A stretch of DNA of 64,000 bases, taken from NCBI RefSeq assembly GCF_002741945.1, contig NZ_MDVN01000022.1:62001-126000 (forward strand). Direction: 5' to 3'. Origin of the DNA: Gaetbulibacter sp. 4G1 (GTDB taxonomy: Bacteria; Bacteroidota; Bacteroidia; Flavobacteriales; Flavobacteriaceae). Shown in pieces: positions 1 through 8,417 of this stretch; the first letter of the stretch is position 1, and every line of letters starts with the position of its first letter. Position numbers and translations under genes: made by a program. The notes beneath the pieces were generated by a model. The model ran no database searches. It was not told the DNA's origin and saw nothing but the letters and a program-made list of their open reading frames with translations.

Positions 1-31
1 ATTAAATTACAACAACGAATACAACAATTAA

Positions 32-844
32 ATGATTAAACACATAAACGAAACTGTTGAATACTTACAAAGTAAAGGTTTTGAAAACCCAGAAGTAGGT
101 ATCATATTAGGTACAGGGCTAGGAAAACTTATAGAAGAAATAGAAGTTTTAATTGAAGTGAGTTACAACCACATTCCAAATTTCCCAACTGCTACTGTCG
201 AATTTCATAAAGGCAAGCTTGTTTATGGTAATCTTGAAGGAAAAAAAGTAATGGTAATGCAAGGTCGTTTTCATTTATATGAAGGCTACACTTTGCAAGA
301 TGTTACATATCCAGTACGCATTATGGAAAAACTAGGTATTAAAACTTTATTAGTATCTAATGCAGCTGGAGCCATAAATTTAGGTTTCAAAAAAGGCGAA
401 TTAATGCTTATTGAAGATCATATAAATCTGCAAGGTAGCTCTCCATTAGCATTTAAAGGTGTTGAAAAATTAGGCGAACGCTTTACTGATATGAGTGCAC
501 CGTATGATAGTGGCATTAATTCAACATTCAAAACCATTGCTAAAAATAATAATATAAAACTTCACGAAGGCGTTTACGCTAGTGTTGTTGGACCACAACT
601 AGAAACTCGAGCAGAATACAGAATGCTTAAAATTATTGGCGCAGATGCAGTTGGTATGAGTACCGTTCCAGAAATTATAGTGGCAAATCATTTAAAATTA
701 AAGGTAGCGGCAGTGTCAGTTTTAACCGATGAATGCGACCCAGATAATCTAAAACCTGTAGATATTTCAGAAATTATTGCCATGGCTACAAAAGCAGAGC
801 CCGATATGATAACATTATTTAAAGAATTAATAAAAACGATATAA
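32..844 (+). CDS. Purine nucleoside phosphorylase, trimeric type (arsenosugar cluster)
   Basis: Phosphorolysis of purine nucleosides to free base and (deoxy)ribose-1-phosphate in the cytoplasm. The 270-aa length is normal for the trimeric family. Visible motifs are the phosphate loop GTGLG (27-31), AAGAIN (111-116), GPQLETRAE (187-195, with the base-binding Glu191) and MSTVPEIIVANH (209-220). In the motif LTDEC the residue aligned with human PNP Asn243 is Asp233; in the human enzyme an Asp there favours 6-aminopurines. It sits 44 bp upstream of arsM and is first in the visible part of an arsenosugar cluster, so its substrate may be the adenine-bearing arsenic nucleoside rather than ordinary purine salvage (inference). 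Only 31 bp upstream is visible, so its operon start is unknown. Confidence 0.9.
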   Translation: MIKHINETVEYLQSKGFENPEVGIILGTGLGKLIEEIEVLIEVSYNHIPNFPTATVEFHKGKLVYGNLEGKKVMVMQGRFHLYEGYTLQDVTYPVRIMEKLGIKTLLVSNAAGAINLGFKKGELMLIEDHINLQGSSPLAFKGVEKLGERFTDMSAPYDSGINSTFKTIAKNNNIKLHEGVYASVVGPQLETRAEYRMLKIIGADAVGMSTVPEIIVANHLKLKVAAVSVLTDECDPDNLKPVDISEIIAMATKAEPDMITLFKELIKTI

Positions 845-849
845 TAATC

Positions 850-883
850 AGTCTTTAGTTTACAGCCAATTTAACTGAAGACT
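850..883 (+). promoter_or_regulatory. Hairpin between PNP and arsM genes
   Basis: An 11-bp stem with one mismatch (850-860 against 873-883) and a 12-nt loop lies in the 44-bp gap, ending 5 nt before the arsM ATG. It could act as an RNA-processing or translation-control hairpin; there is no U-tract, so it is not a standard terminator. Function is inference. Confidence 0.4.
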
Positions 884-888
884 AAAGA

Positions 889-1872
889 ATGAAGAATGCA
901 ATTATGAGCTACCTAGAAACCACTCACGACGTATATAAAGAAGCAGCATTAACTCCTGATGTTGGCTTATGTTGTACTACAAACCCAATATGGGAATTAC
1001 CAGGATTAAAAATCCCTAAAATTATGCAAGAGATGAATTACGGCTGTGGTTCAACTGTGCATGCACGCGATTTAACCAACAATCCAAAAATGCTTTACGT
1101 AGGTGTTGGAGGCGGTATGGAATTATTACAATTCGCCTACTTTAATCGCCAAAAAGGAGGTGTAGTTGGTATAGATGTTGTCGATGAAATGCTGGAGGCC
1201 TCGCGTAAAAATTTTAAAGAAGCTGAAGCACAAAATCCTTGGTTTAAAAGTGAATTTGTTGATCTTAAAAAGGGCGATGCAATGCATCTTCCTGTTGAAG
1301 ATAATAGTATTGATGTCGCAGCACAAAACTGCTTATTTAACATTTTTAAAGCTGATGATTTAAAGAAAGCTATCGCTGAAATGTATCGTGTTTTAAAGCC
1401 TCATGGCCGTTTAGTAATGAGTGATCCAACTTGCGAACAGCCTATGAATGAAGAATTACGTAACGACGAACGTTTACGAGCTTTATGCTTAAGTGGTAGT
1501 TTACCCATTGCTGAATATGTAAAAGCTTTAACTGATGCTGGTTTTGGAACTATTGAAATTCGTGCACGTAAACCTTATAGAATTTTAGACCCTAAAAATT
1601 ACCCAACGGATGAGTTAATTTATATAGAATCTATTGAGGTAGCTGCAATTAAAGATCCGATGCCAGAAGACGGTCCATGTGTCTTTACAGGTAAAGCTGC
1701 AATTTATTATGGGGACGAAGATTATTTTGATGATAAAGCAGGACATATTTTATTAAAAAACCAACCTTTAGCTATTTGCGATAAAACTGCTGGAGCATTA
1801 CAAGCTATAGGTAGAGACGATATTTATTTTTCAGAATCTACTTTTCATTACGATGGTGGGGGTTGTTGCTAA
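889..1872 (+). CDS. arsM: Arsenosugar biosynthesis arsenite methyltransferase ArsM
   Basis: SAM-dependent methylation of trivalent arsenic, giving the dimethylarsenic that ArsS later adenosylates. The 327-aa protein has the Rossmann SAM loop VGVGGG (71-76), acidic strand end GIDVVDE (94-100) and a post-motif segment MSDPTCEQP (177-185). Candidate arsenic-binding cysteines are C28/C29 (GLCC), C53 (YGCGST), C148 and C182, and the protein ends GGGCC. The Cys pattern and the N-terminal block MSYLETTHDVYKEAALTPD identify the arsenosugar-type ArsM rather than the generic ArsM. An in-frame ATG at 904 gives exactly that N-terminus and may be the true start. A strong terminator follows, so PNP-arsM is likely one transcript. 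Confidence 0.9.
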   Translation: MKNAIMSYLETTHDVYKEAALTPDVGLCCTTNPIWELPGLKIPKIMQEMNYGCGSTVHARDLTNNPKMLYVGVGGGMELLQFAYFNRQKGGVVGIDVVDEMLEASRKNFKEAEAQNPWFKSEFVDLKKGDAMHLPVEDNSIDVAAQNCLFNIFKADDLKKAIAEMYRVLKPHGRLVMSDPTCEQPMNEELRNDERLRALCLSGSLPIAEYVKALTDAGFGTIEIRARKPYRILDPKNYPTDELIYIESIEVAAIKDPMPEDGPCVFTGKAAIYYGDEDYFDDKAGHILLKNQPLAICDKTAGALQAIGRDDIYFSESTFHYDGGGCC

Positions 1873-1893
1873 ACAACTTATTATAAAACAATT

Positions 1894-1923
1894 AAAAAGA
1901 GCGACTAATTAGTCGCTCTTTTT
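1894..1923. terminator. Rho-independent terminator after arsM
   Basis: A perfect 15-bp inverted repeat centred at 1908/1909 (core GCGACTAATTAGTCGC) flanked by A- and T-runs, 25 bp after the arsM stop. It would end the PNP-arsM transcript and separate it from the phosphate transporter gene. Confidence 0.9.
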
Positions 1924-2000
1924 TTAACATCTAAATTCTTTAAAGCAAAAGTAAGCTATCATAGATATTATCGTCAAAAAACTAAGTAAAATAATTTTCT

Positions 2001-3113
2001 ATGATTCTTGTACTTTTATTCCTTTCTGCATGTTTTTTAGCCTATAGTAATGGTGCTAATGATAATTTTAAAGGAGTTGCCACACTTTTTGGCAGTGGAA
2101 CTACCAATTACAAAAAAGCCATTAATTGGGCAACCATAACTACATTTTCAGGATCTGTTGCAGCCATCTTTTTAGCCAATGAATTAGTAAAGAATTTTTC
2201 GGGAAAAGGATTAGTTCCTAATGAACTTATTACCATGCCTATTTTTGCTATTGCTATTGCTTTTGGTGCAGCTCTAACTGTTTTTATTGCAACTAAAATA
2301 GGGATGCCAATTTCTACAACGCATAGCTTAGTTGGTGGTTTATTTGGTGCCGGAGTCATGGCAGTAGGTTCTCAATTTAATTTTGAAAAACTTGGAAGCA
2401 CATTCTTAATGCCTTTAATAGTTAGCCCTTTAATGGCTGCTATATTAAGTTTAATCGCATATCTTATTTTTAAGTTTTTCAGAAAACAACTGGGAGTTAC
2501 TAAAAAAACAAACTTAAGTATTCATAAAAAACAGACTATAAATATCGCATCTGTAAATATGGATAACTCTTCAACGTTAAAATCAAACACCTCTTTAAAA
2601 GCTACAATAAATGATAAAGTAGAAACTTATGAAGGTGAAATTTTAGGGTTAAGTTCACAAAAAGCTTTAGATAGTTTACATTATTTAAGTGCTGGAGTTG
2701 TTAGTTTTGCTAGAGGTTTAAATGATACCCCAAAAATAGTTGGGCTACTTTTAATTATTAATACTATTGATATTAAATGGAGTATGATTATTATTGCTAT
2801 TGTTATGGCTATTGGTGGATTACTTAATGCTAAAAAAGTAGGTGTAACTATGAGCAAAAAAATCACACCTATGAATTCCGGTCAAGGCTTTACCGCCAAT
2901 TTAATTACAGGTTTATTAGTAACAACAGCTAGTGTTCATGGATTACCAGTTTCTACAACTCACGTATCAGTAGGTTCTATTTTCGGTATAGGTACGGCTA
3001 CTAAAAAAGCCGATTACAAAATGATAAGTAAAATATTATTATCTTGGTTATTAACACTACCAATGGCAGCAATTATTAGTGGTATACTCTTTAAATTATT
3101 AGAGAATCTATAA
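2001..3113 (+). CDS. PiT-family inorganic phosphate transporter
   Basis: Integral membrane phosphate:cation symporter of 370 aa. The duplicated PiT signature is visible: GANDNFKGVATL near residue 18 and GLNDTPKIVGLL near residue 240, each followed by GMPISTTHSLVGG-like / GLPVSTTHVSVG segments. A hydrophilic loop (about 165-225) separates two halves of about five membrane helices each. The DUF547 lipoprotein starts 5 bp downstream, so the two are co-transcribed. Next to arsenic genes it could supply phosphate or admit arsenate, which enters through phosphate transporters (family knowledge; the arsenate role is inference). Homologues with this spacing occur in arsenosugar loci of Bacteroidota. 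Confidence 0.9.
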   Translation: MILVLLFLSACFLAYSNGANDNFKGVATLFGSGTTNYKKAINWATITTFSGSVAAIFLANELVKNFSGKGLVPNELITMPIFAIAIAFGAALTVFIATKIGMPISTTHSLVGGLFGAGVMAVGSQFNFEKLGSTFLMPLIVSPLMAAILSLIAYLIFKFFRKQLGVTKKTNLSIHKKQTINIASVNMDNSSTLKSNTSLKATINDKVETYEGEILGLSSQKALDSLHYLSAGVVSFARGLNDTPKIVGLLLIINTIDIKWSMIIIAIVMAIGGLLNAKKVGVTMSKKITPMNSGQGFTANLITGLLVTTASVHGLPVSTTHVSVGSIFGIGTATKKADYKMISKILLSWLLTLPMAAIISGILFKLLENL

Positions 3114-3118
3114 AGAAA

Positions 3119-4018
3119 ATGAAGTACACAATATCTATATTTTTAGTTATTATTTTATCTGGTTGCTCTGGGACAAAGCGGGTTGTTGAAACTCAAAAAC
3201 CAAAAGAGCAAACAGAAATAATAGTGAAGACTAAAGATTCAATCATTCAAGAAAAGCTTATAACTATTATAAATGATTCTGTAATTGTAAATAAAGACAA
3301 AACAGTTAAGCGTGAAGAAGAAATAGAAAAAGGCAATGATTTTAATCAAATTGTTACCAAACGATTCATTACAACACATCAATTATGGGATGAATTATTG
3401 AGCAAGCACATTTCAGATAAAGGAAATGTAAACTACAAATCGTTTAAAAACGAACATAAAAAATTACTCGATTATATCAATGTTTTAAACTTAACATTTT
3501 CAAGCGATGATTTTAGGACATTCTCTAAAGAAGATAAACTAGCCTATTGGATAAATGCTTACAACGCTATGACTATTGATTTAATTCTACGCAATTACCC
3601 AATAAAAAGCATAAAAGACATTGATAAACCTTGGGATAAACGCTTTTGGAAATTAGGTGAAAAATGGTATAATTTAAACGATATTGAACATCAAATTTTA
3701 CGAAAAATGGATGAGCCTCGTATTCATTTTGCCATTGTTTGTGCATCGATTTCATGCCCTAAGCTACTAAACGAAGCTTATAATGCCTTAAATTTAAATG
3801 AACAACTAACCAATGTTACCAAAGAGTTTCTTTCAGACACCTCAAAAAACAACATCTCAGAAAACAAAATTGAACTATCTAAAATTTTCCAGTGGTTTAC
3901 CAAAGATTTTAAACAAAATGGGAGTTTAATTGATTTTTTAAATCAATACTCGAACATCAAAATTTCAGCGAAAGCGAAAAAAAGTTTTAAAACCTATAAT
4001 TGGAATTTGAATGATTAA
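3119..4018 (+). CDS. DUF547 lipoprotein
   Basis: A 299-aa lipoprotein: signal peptide with lipobox LSGC (Cys about 16), a charged linker to about residue 80, then a DUF547 domain with the hallmark WINAYNAMTIDL, YNLNDIEHQILR and RIHFAIVCASISCP blocks. The conserved Asn, His and Cys residues in these blocks suggest a papain-like fold, but no reaction is established. It lies 5 bp behind the phosphate transporter and before the TIGR04283 glycosyltransferase. A second DUF547 protein is encoded at 11093-11815, and DUF547 genes recur in arsenosugar loci, so an accessory role at the cell envelope is possible (inference). Confidence 0.8.
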   Translation: MKYTISIFLVIILSGCSGTKRVVETQKPKEQTEIIVKTKDSIIQEKLITIINDSVIVNKDKTVKREEEIEKGNDFNQIVTKRFITTHQLWDELLSKHISDKGNVNYKSFKNEHKKLLDYINVLNLTFSSDDFRTFSKEDKLAYWINAYNAMTIDLILRNYPIKSIKDIDKPWDKRFWKLGEKWYNLNDIEHQILRKMDEPRIHFAIVCASISCPKLLNEAYNALNLNEQLTNVTKEFLSDTSKNNISENKIELSKIFQWFTKDFKQNGSLIDFLNQYSNIKISAKAKKSFKTYNWNLND

Positions 4019-4050
4019 ATAAAGCTTTAGCTCCATTTGAAGAGCAAAAT

Positions 4051-4755
4051 ATGAAACACCAAATCTCCATAATAATACCTATATTAAATGAAGCAGATAA
4101 TATTTACCATTTGCTAAATCATCTTTTAGGAAACTCATCAAAAGAAAATGTTTTAGAGATTATTATTGTTGATGGTGGAAGTACAGATGGCTCTCAAAAT
4201 ATTGTTTCAAAATTCAATAACATTGCGCTTCTTCATTCAAAAAAAGGTCGTGCAAAACAAATGAATTTAGGTACAAAAAAAGCTAAAGGAAGTATTCTTT
4301 ATTTTTTACATGCTGACTCTATTCCTCCTAAAAATTTTGACAAACACATTATTGAACAAGTTAAAAAAAACAACGATGCTGGTTGCTTCATAATGAAGTT
4401 TAATAGTAAACACTGGTGGTTAAAACTTGCAGGACAACTAACACGATTACCTTTTAGATTTTGCCGTGGTGGTGACCAAAGTTTATTTATTACAAAATTA
4501 CTTTTCAATAGCATTGGCGGATATGACGAAAACTTTAAAATATATGAAGACAATGATTTAATTGGTAAGCTTTACGCTCGTAAACAATTTGTAGTTATTC
4601 AAAAATGGCTAACTACATCACCAAGATGTTATTCTACAAATGGTATTTGGCGCTTGCAGTTTCACTATTGGACTATTCATTTAAAAAAATGGTTTGGTGC
4701 TTCGCCTGAAAAACTGAATCAATATTATTTAAAATATGTAAGTGTTAAAAAATGA
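4051..4755 (+). CDS. TIGR04283-type arsenosugar biosynthesis glycosyltransferase (GT2)
   Basis: A 234-aa GT2 enzyme with no membrane anchor. It has the N-terminal ISIIIPILNEADNI block, IIVDGGSTDGS (nucleotide-binding Asp), GRAKQMNLGTKKAKG, the DXD-like FLHADS, GGDQSLFI and the YEDNDLIGKL acidic catalytic segment. This motif combination (GRAKQMN, HADS, RGGDQ, TSPRCY) is that of the TIGR04283 subfamily, which co-occurs with ArsM and ArsS. It would transfer a sugar to the arsenoriboside intermediate. The paired TIGR04282 transferase is not in the window. The start follows the DUF547 gene by 32 bp, consistent with the same transcript. Confidence 0.88.
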   Translation: MKHQISIIIPILNEADNIYHLLNHLLGNSSKENVLEIIIVDGGSTDGSQNIVSKFNNIALLHSKKGRAKQMNLGTKKAKGSILYFLHADSIPPKNFDKHIIEQVKKNNDAGCFIMKFNSKHWWLKLAGQLTRLPFRFCRGGDQSLFITKLLFNSIGGYDENFKIYEDNDLIGKLYARKQFVVIQKWLTTSPRCYSTNGIWRLQFHYWTIHLKKWFGASPEKLNQYYLKYVSVKK

Positions 4756-4833
4756 TAAAATACACTTAATGAAACACTAAATGTTACAATTAGGTTATAT
4801 AATCGTCTACTTTTATAGCAAACAGATTTTTAT

Positions 4834-6360
4834 ATGAAACCAAATTTACATCTTATCTTAATCACCCTCATTTTTTCTCAATTAATTCAAAGTCAAGAGT
4901 CTATACATGCTAAACTTATTGATTCTACTACTCAAAAGCCCATCCCGTTTGCTACCGTTGAGCTTAATAAAAAGTCTGGTGTTATTACTAATGGGAATGG
5001 TATTTTTCATATGCATTTAAATAGAAAATCTACAAAAAAAGACTCTCTTTTTATTAACTGTTTAGGTTACGAAACTAAACGTATTGCTATTCAAAAATTT
5101 ACGGACAGCATTATAGTTTTAAGCCAAAAATCCATTGAGTTAGATGAAGTTTTAGTTTCAAACAAAAACTATACTATTGAAGAAATTTTAGAAAAGATAA
5201 GTCAAAACTTAGCCAATAATTACGACTTTGATTTCACAAAAAGTAAATTGTTTTATAGAGAATCTTATTTAACCAATATTTTGAAAAACAATATTGATAT
5301 AAAAAAATCTACTATTCCTGAATTTAGTCAAAAATTCGTTGATAGCATACTAAATATTATGCCTAAAAGCTCTGATAATTACACCGAAATTTTAGGAAAT
5401 TTATATGAAAAGCCTATTCCAAATAATGCTCAAAAGTTAGATATTATAAAAGCTTCTAATCTTTATGATAAAAACAACGAAATTACTTTTGAAGGCTTAG
5501 AAGAAAAATTTAATGCTATTTTTAGAAAGCATGTAAAAAGAGACTCCTATTTTAAAATAAAATCTGGATGGTTTGGCACTAAAGAAGAAATTGATTCTTC
5601 GCTTTTTGGAGACGAAAAAGAAACTAAAGAGGTGGAACAAACAAAAGAGCTTATAGAAGCGCAAAAAAAGAAAGAGCGTGAAAGAAAAAAGAATTTTTTA
5701 AGATATAGAAAAGGCTCTATTACCAATTTAGAGTATAGTAGTTTTATATACGAAGACTCTCATTTAAATTTTTTAGAAAAATCTAGACGTTATGATTTTG
5801 AGCTTTTAGACTATATTTTCTTAAACGGCAATTTTGTTTATAAAATAACATTTACACCTAAAAGAAAAGAGGACTTTAAAGGGACTATTTATGTGAATAC
5901 CGATGATTTTGCGATAGTTCGTGTGGATTATGAAAATGTAAAATCTTTAAAAAAGTTTAGACTTTTAGGTATTTCATTAAATGAATATTTAAAAAAGGGA
6001 ACTTTTATTTACTCGAAAAATAATGCTGACAAATATGCCCTTAAATATGCAGAAGTAGAGATGGGTAGTAAATTTGGAATTAAAAGGCCTTTGAAAATCA
6101 TTGAAAAAAATAAGAACACAAAAGGGAGAAGAAAGCAAAATGAAATTTCGACTGATATTCATTTTATAGTATCAAATATTACAAAAAAAGAATTGGTTGT
6201 TTTTGAAAACGAAAGTATTACCGAAGCTTCGTTTAATAGCTATACAGAAAAAGCAAAAGTAAACCCTACATATTTACCAAAATACGATCCAGAATTCTGG
6301 AAAGGGTATAATGTTATTGAACCTAATCAGGCTATAAAAGATTTTAAAAGTATTGAGTAG
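4834..6360 (+). CDS. Secreted protein with carboxypeptidase-like regulatory domain
   Basis: A 508-aa exported protein: signal peptide of about 20 aa (ILITLIFSQLIQSQES), then a carboxypeptidase-D regulatory-like beta-sandwich (about 22-110; ARLIDSTTQKPIPFATVELN type segment ending in SIELDEVLVS). The remaining 400 residues are charged and beta-rich and resemble the large Bacteroidota family of such proteins without known activity. The sequence contains a Lys/Glu/Arg-rich stretch near 270-290. It is 78 bp downstream of the glycosyltransferase gene and convergent with the phosphoesterase at 6363, with stop codons only 2 bp apart. No function can be assigned; a periplasmic or outer-membrane role is likely. 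Confidence 0.75.
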   Translation: MKPNLHLILITLIFSQLIQSQESIHAKLIDSTTQKPIPFATVELNKKSGVITNGNGIFHMHLNRKSTKKDSLFINCLGYETKRIAIQKFTDSIIVLSQKSIELDEVLVSNKNYTIEEILEKISQNLANNYDFDFTKSKLFYRESYLTNILKNNIDIKKSTIPEFSQKFVDSILNIMPKSSDNYTEILGNLYEKPIPNNAQKLDIIKASNLYDKNNEITFEGLEEKFNAIFRKHVKRDSYFKIKSGWFGTKEEIDSSLFGDEKETKEVEQTKELIEAQKKKERERKKNFLRYRKGSITNLEYSSFIYEDSHLNFLEKSRRYDFELLDYIFLNGNFVYKITFTPKRKEDFKGTIYVNTDDFAIVRVDYENVKSLKKFRLLGISLNEYLKKGTFIYSKNNADKYALKYAEVEMGSKFGIKRPLKIIEKNKNTKGRRKQNEISTDIHFIVSNITKKELVVFENESITEASFNSYTEKAKVNPTYLPKYDPEFWKGYNVIEPNQAIKDFKSIE

Positions 6361-6362
6361 TT

Positions 6363-7094
6363 TTAACCTTTATTCCTACCTTTTTCATTTGGGTATAAAG
6401 ACGGTAAATCATCACTTTGAAAAAACTCTTTTGTAATAATATTAATAGCTGACAATTTTCCTGTAAAGGCAGCTCCAGTATCAATATTCCATATATTTAC
6501 CGCTTGCATTGGAATATCAACATTAAAATTAATTGTTGGCGTATGTCCAATATAAATTTCGTTATAATACTTTAATCGTTTTGGATACAATTCTGAATCT
6601 TTTTCAATACGCTTATCCATTGTCAATGCCATCTCAAAAAGTGTTCTGTCAAAGTAAAGGCTCGCTTTAAAAACTTCTTTTTTTACACCGTGCATTGATG
6701 TAAACCCAGCATGAACAAACAACCTGTTTTCATTATCAATAAAATAAAGGGGCATATTTTCGAAAAACGCTAAGTGCTTCTTTTTTTTATCTTCTGAAAA
6801 ACCTTCATAACTATCAATAGTTTCTTTACCACCATGCATATACCAGGTTGGGTTAACCTCATCATTTTTTAACCAGTTTTCACACCAAACATCATGATTT
6901 CCTTTGATGAAAACACAATTTATTTTCTCAGAAAGCTCAATTAAAAATTGAATAACTTGTGCAGATTCACTCCAACCATCTACATAATCGCCAACAAAAA
7001 TGAGTGTGTCTTCGTCTTTAACCTCTAACTTATTTAACAGCTGAATTAAAGCTTTTAAACCACCATGAATATCTCCTATTGCAAATGTTTTCAT
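6363..7094 (-). CDS. Metallophosphoesterase, PPP-type serine/threonine phosphatase-like
   Basis: A 243-aa cytoplasmic calcineurin-like phosphoesterase. All metal-binding blocks are present: GDIHG (7-11), GDYVDG (35-40), GNHD (65-68) and, further on, an HAGF and GHTPT segment. This arrangement matches bacterial PPP-type phosphatases and diadenosine-tetraphosphatase (ApaH-like) proteins; the exact substrate cannot be read from sequence. It is a single gene, 60 bp downstream in transcription order from nothing obvious, and convergent with the preceding + strand gene. Confidence 0.85.
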   Translation of the reverse strand: MKTFAIGDIHGGLKALIQLLNKLEVKDEDTLIFVGDYVDGWSESAQVIQFLIELSEKINCVFIKGNHDVWCENWLKNDEVNPTWYMHGGKETIDSYEGFSEDKKKKHLAFFENMPLYFIDNENRLFVHAGFTSMHGVKKEVFKASLYFDRTLFEMALTMDKRIEKDSELYPKRLKYYNEIYIGHTPTINFNVDIPMQAVNIWNIDTGAAFTGKLSAINIITKEFFQSDDLPSLYPNEKGRNKG

Positions 7095-7154
7095 TAATTA
7101 AATTTTCGATCAAAAATAGGGGATTCTTTTTATAACTATTAAAAGAATATTAAA

Positions 7155-8417
7155 TTAAAAATACTGCCCAATCCCAAATACAAATCCTTTAGTAGAGTTT
7201 TTAGTTATACCGTGCCCGTAGTCTATCCTAAAAATAGCATTATATATTTTTTTATGGATAAAACGAAGCCCTAAACCTGGGTATACTTTAATATTTTCGT
7301 TTTTGCTAAAGTCGCCAAAATCTCCTCCTGGATTCCGCCAAGAACCGGCATCAACAAAAGCATTACCTTGTAAAACAAACCAATTTTTTTCATAAATTGT
7401 ATGGCGAAACTCGGTATTAAGAACTATAACACCAGTTCCTCTATCAATAGTATTTCCAACACCGCGAACGTTTAAATTATTATCTACAGAAAAAGGAGCA
7501 AATGGTGTTTTATCATTTTTTGACAAACCTAATCGTAACCTATTAGCCCAATTACTTCGTGAGCCAAAGCGTTTAAAATAGAAAAAGTCATTCCATGCTA
7601 TAAAAAAGTCTGGTAATGCATCGTCTGTAGAAGTAACATACTGAAAGTTAAATTGATTTTTTACTCCAGATACATACTGATAAGAATAATCTAAATTATT
7701 ATATTCATAAATACTTTTTAATAACCATTTATGCACATTTAATTCTTGAGGAACCATAGGGTTAGTTGCTCCAAATTTATATGCATAATCTTCAACAAAA
7801 TAGTTTATACCTAACTCTATTTTATTATTAAAATTAAACTCATATAAACCCAAAACTTCTATGGATTGATTATTATACTTATAATCAGCGGTTGTTCCAT
7901 CAAAAAAAACAGGCTCTTGCGTTGTTAAATTTTGAAAGTTTACTGCCAATCCTAGCTTATTCGAAAACAAATAAGGTGCTCTAAAATTTATAGCGTAACT
8001 ACTGTAAATATCTTTTTGATAAAAGCCTCCAAAGCCAATGTTTCTTCCAAACAAGTTAAATTCGTGTAACCCTAGTCGATAAGCAAATTCATCATTATTT
8101 GTAGTATAAATATTTGCAGATGGGATTAAAGTGAAATTTTCCTCAATATTATAAAACACGTTATATTGCCCGTCTTCAGAATGAAACACTTGATAGTATG
8201 CATGGGATATAGATGGCAAACGCTTTAAGCGTTTTATATCTTGCTCAATAACTAACGTATCTAACTTCTCTCCTGCTTTAATAGTAGAAATGTTTTTTAT
8301 AAAAGATGATTTTAATCTTTTATTACCTTGAATCTTTAAATCGGCAACTATATGATTTTGCGAAAACAAACTCACACTAAATAAACTTGCGAATATGATG
8401 ATTAGAGTTTTATTCAT
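7155..8417 (-). CDS. POTRA plus beta-barrel outer membrane protein (BamA/TamA superfamily)
   Basis: A 420-aa outer-membrane protein with a signal peptide (IIFASLFSVSLFSQNH), one POTRA-like domain (about 22-95; LKIQGNKRLKSSFIKN, then an IKRLKRLPSISHAY segment) and a C-terminal barrel ending in Phe (GFVFGIGQYF), as expected for Omp85-like proteins. The short length with a single POTRA is well below BamA and nearer to two-partner secretion or TamA-like short members. Its start overlaps the stop of the upstream lipoprotein gene by 4 bp, so it is translationally coupled to it and to the GH113 gene. Confidence 0.8.
   Translation of the reverse strand: MNKTLIIIFASLFSVSLFSQNHIVADLKIQGNKRLKSSFIKNISTIKAGEKLDTLVIEQDIKRLKRLPSISHAYYQVFHSEDGQYNVFYNIEENFTLIPSANIYTTNNDEFAYRLGLHEFNLFGRNIGFGGFYQKDIYSSYAINFRAPYLFSNKLGLAVNFQNLTTQEPVFFDGTTADYKYNNQSIEVLGLYEFNFNNKIELGINYFVEDYAYKFGATNPMVPQELNVHKWLLKSIYEYNNLDYSYQYVSGVKNQFNFQYVTSTDDALPDFFIAWNDFFYFKRFGSRSNWANRLRLGLSKNDKTPFAPFSVDNNLNVRGVGNTIDRGTGVIVLNTEFRHTIYEKNWFVLQGNAFVDAGSWRNPGGDFGDFSKNENIKVYPGLGLRFIHKKIYNAIFRIDYGHGITKNSTKGFVFGIGQYF

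Noticed and set aside
10-26. AACAACGAATACAAC near the left edge resembles a cassette left arm
   Set aside because: The CDS begins at 32, there is no paired right arm, and upstream sequence is missing, so one short match is not evidence.
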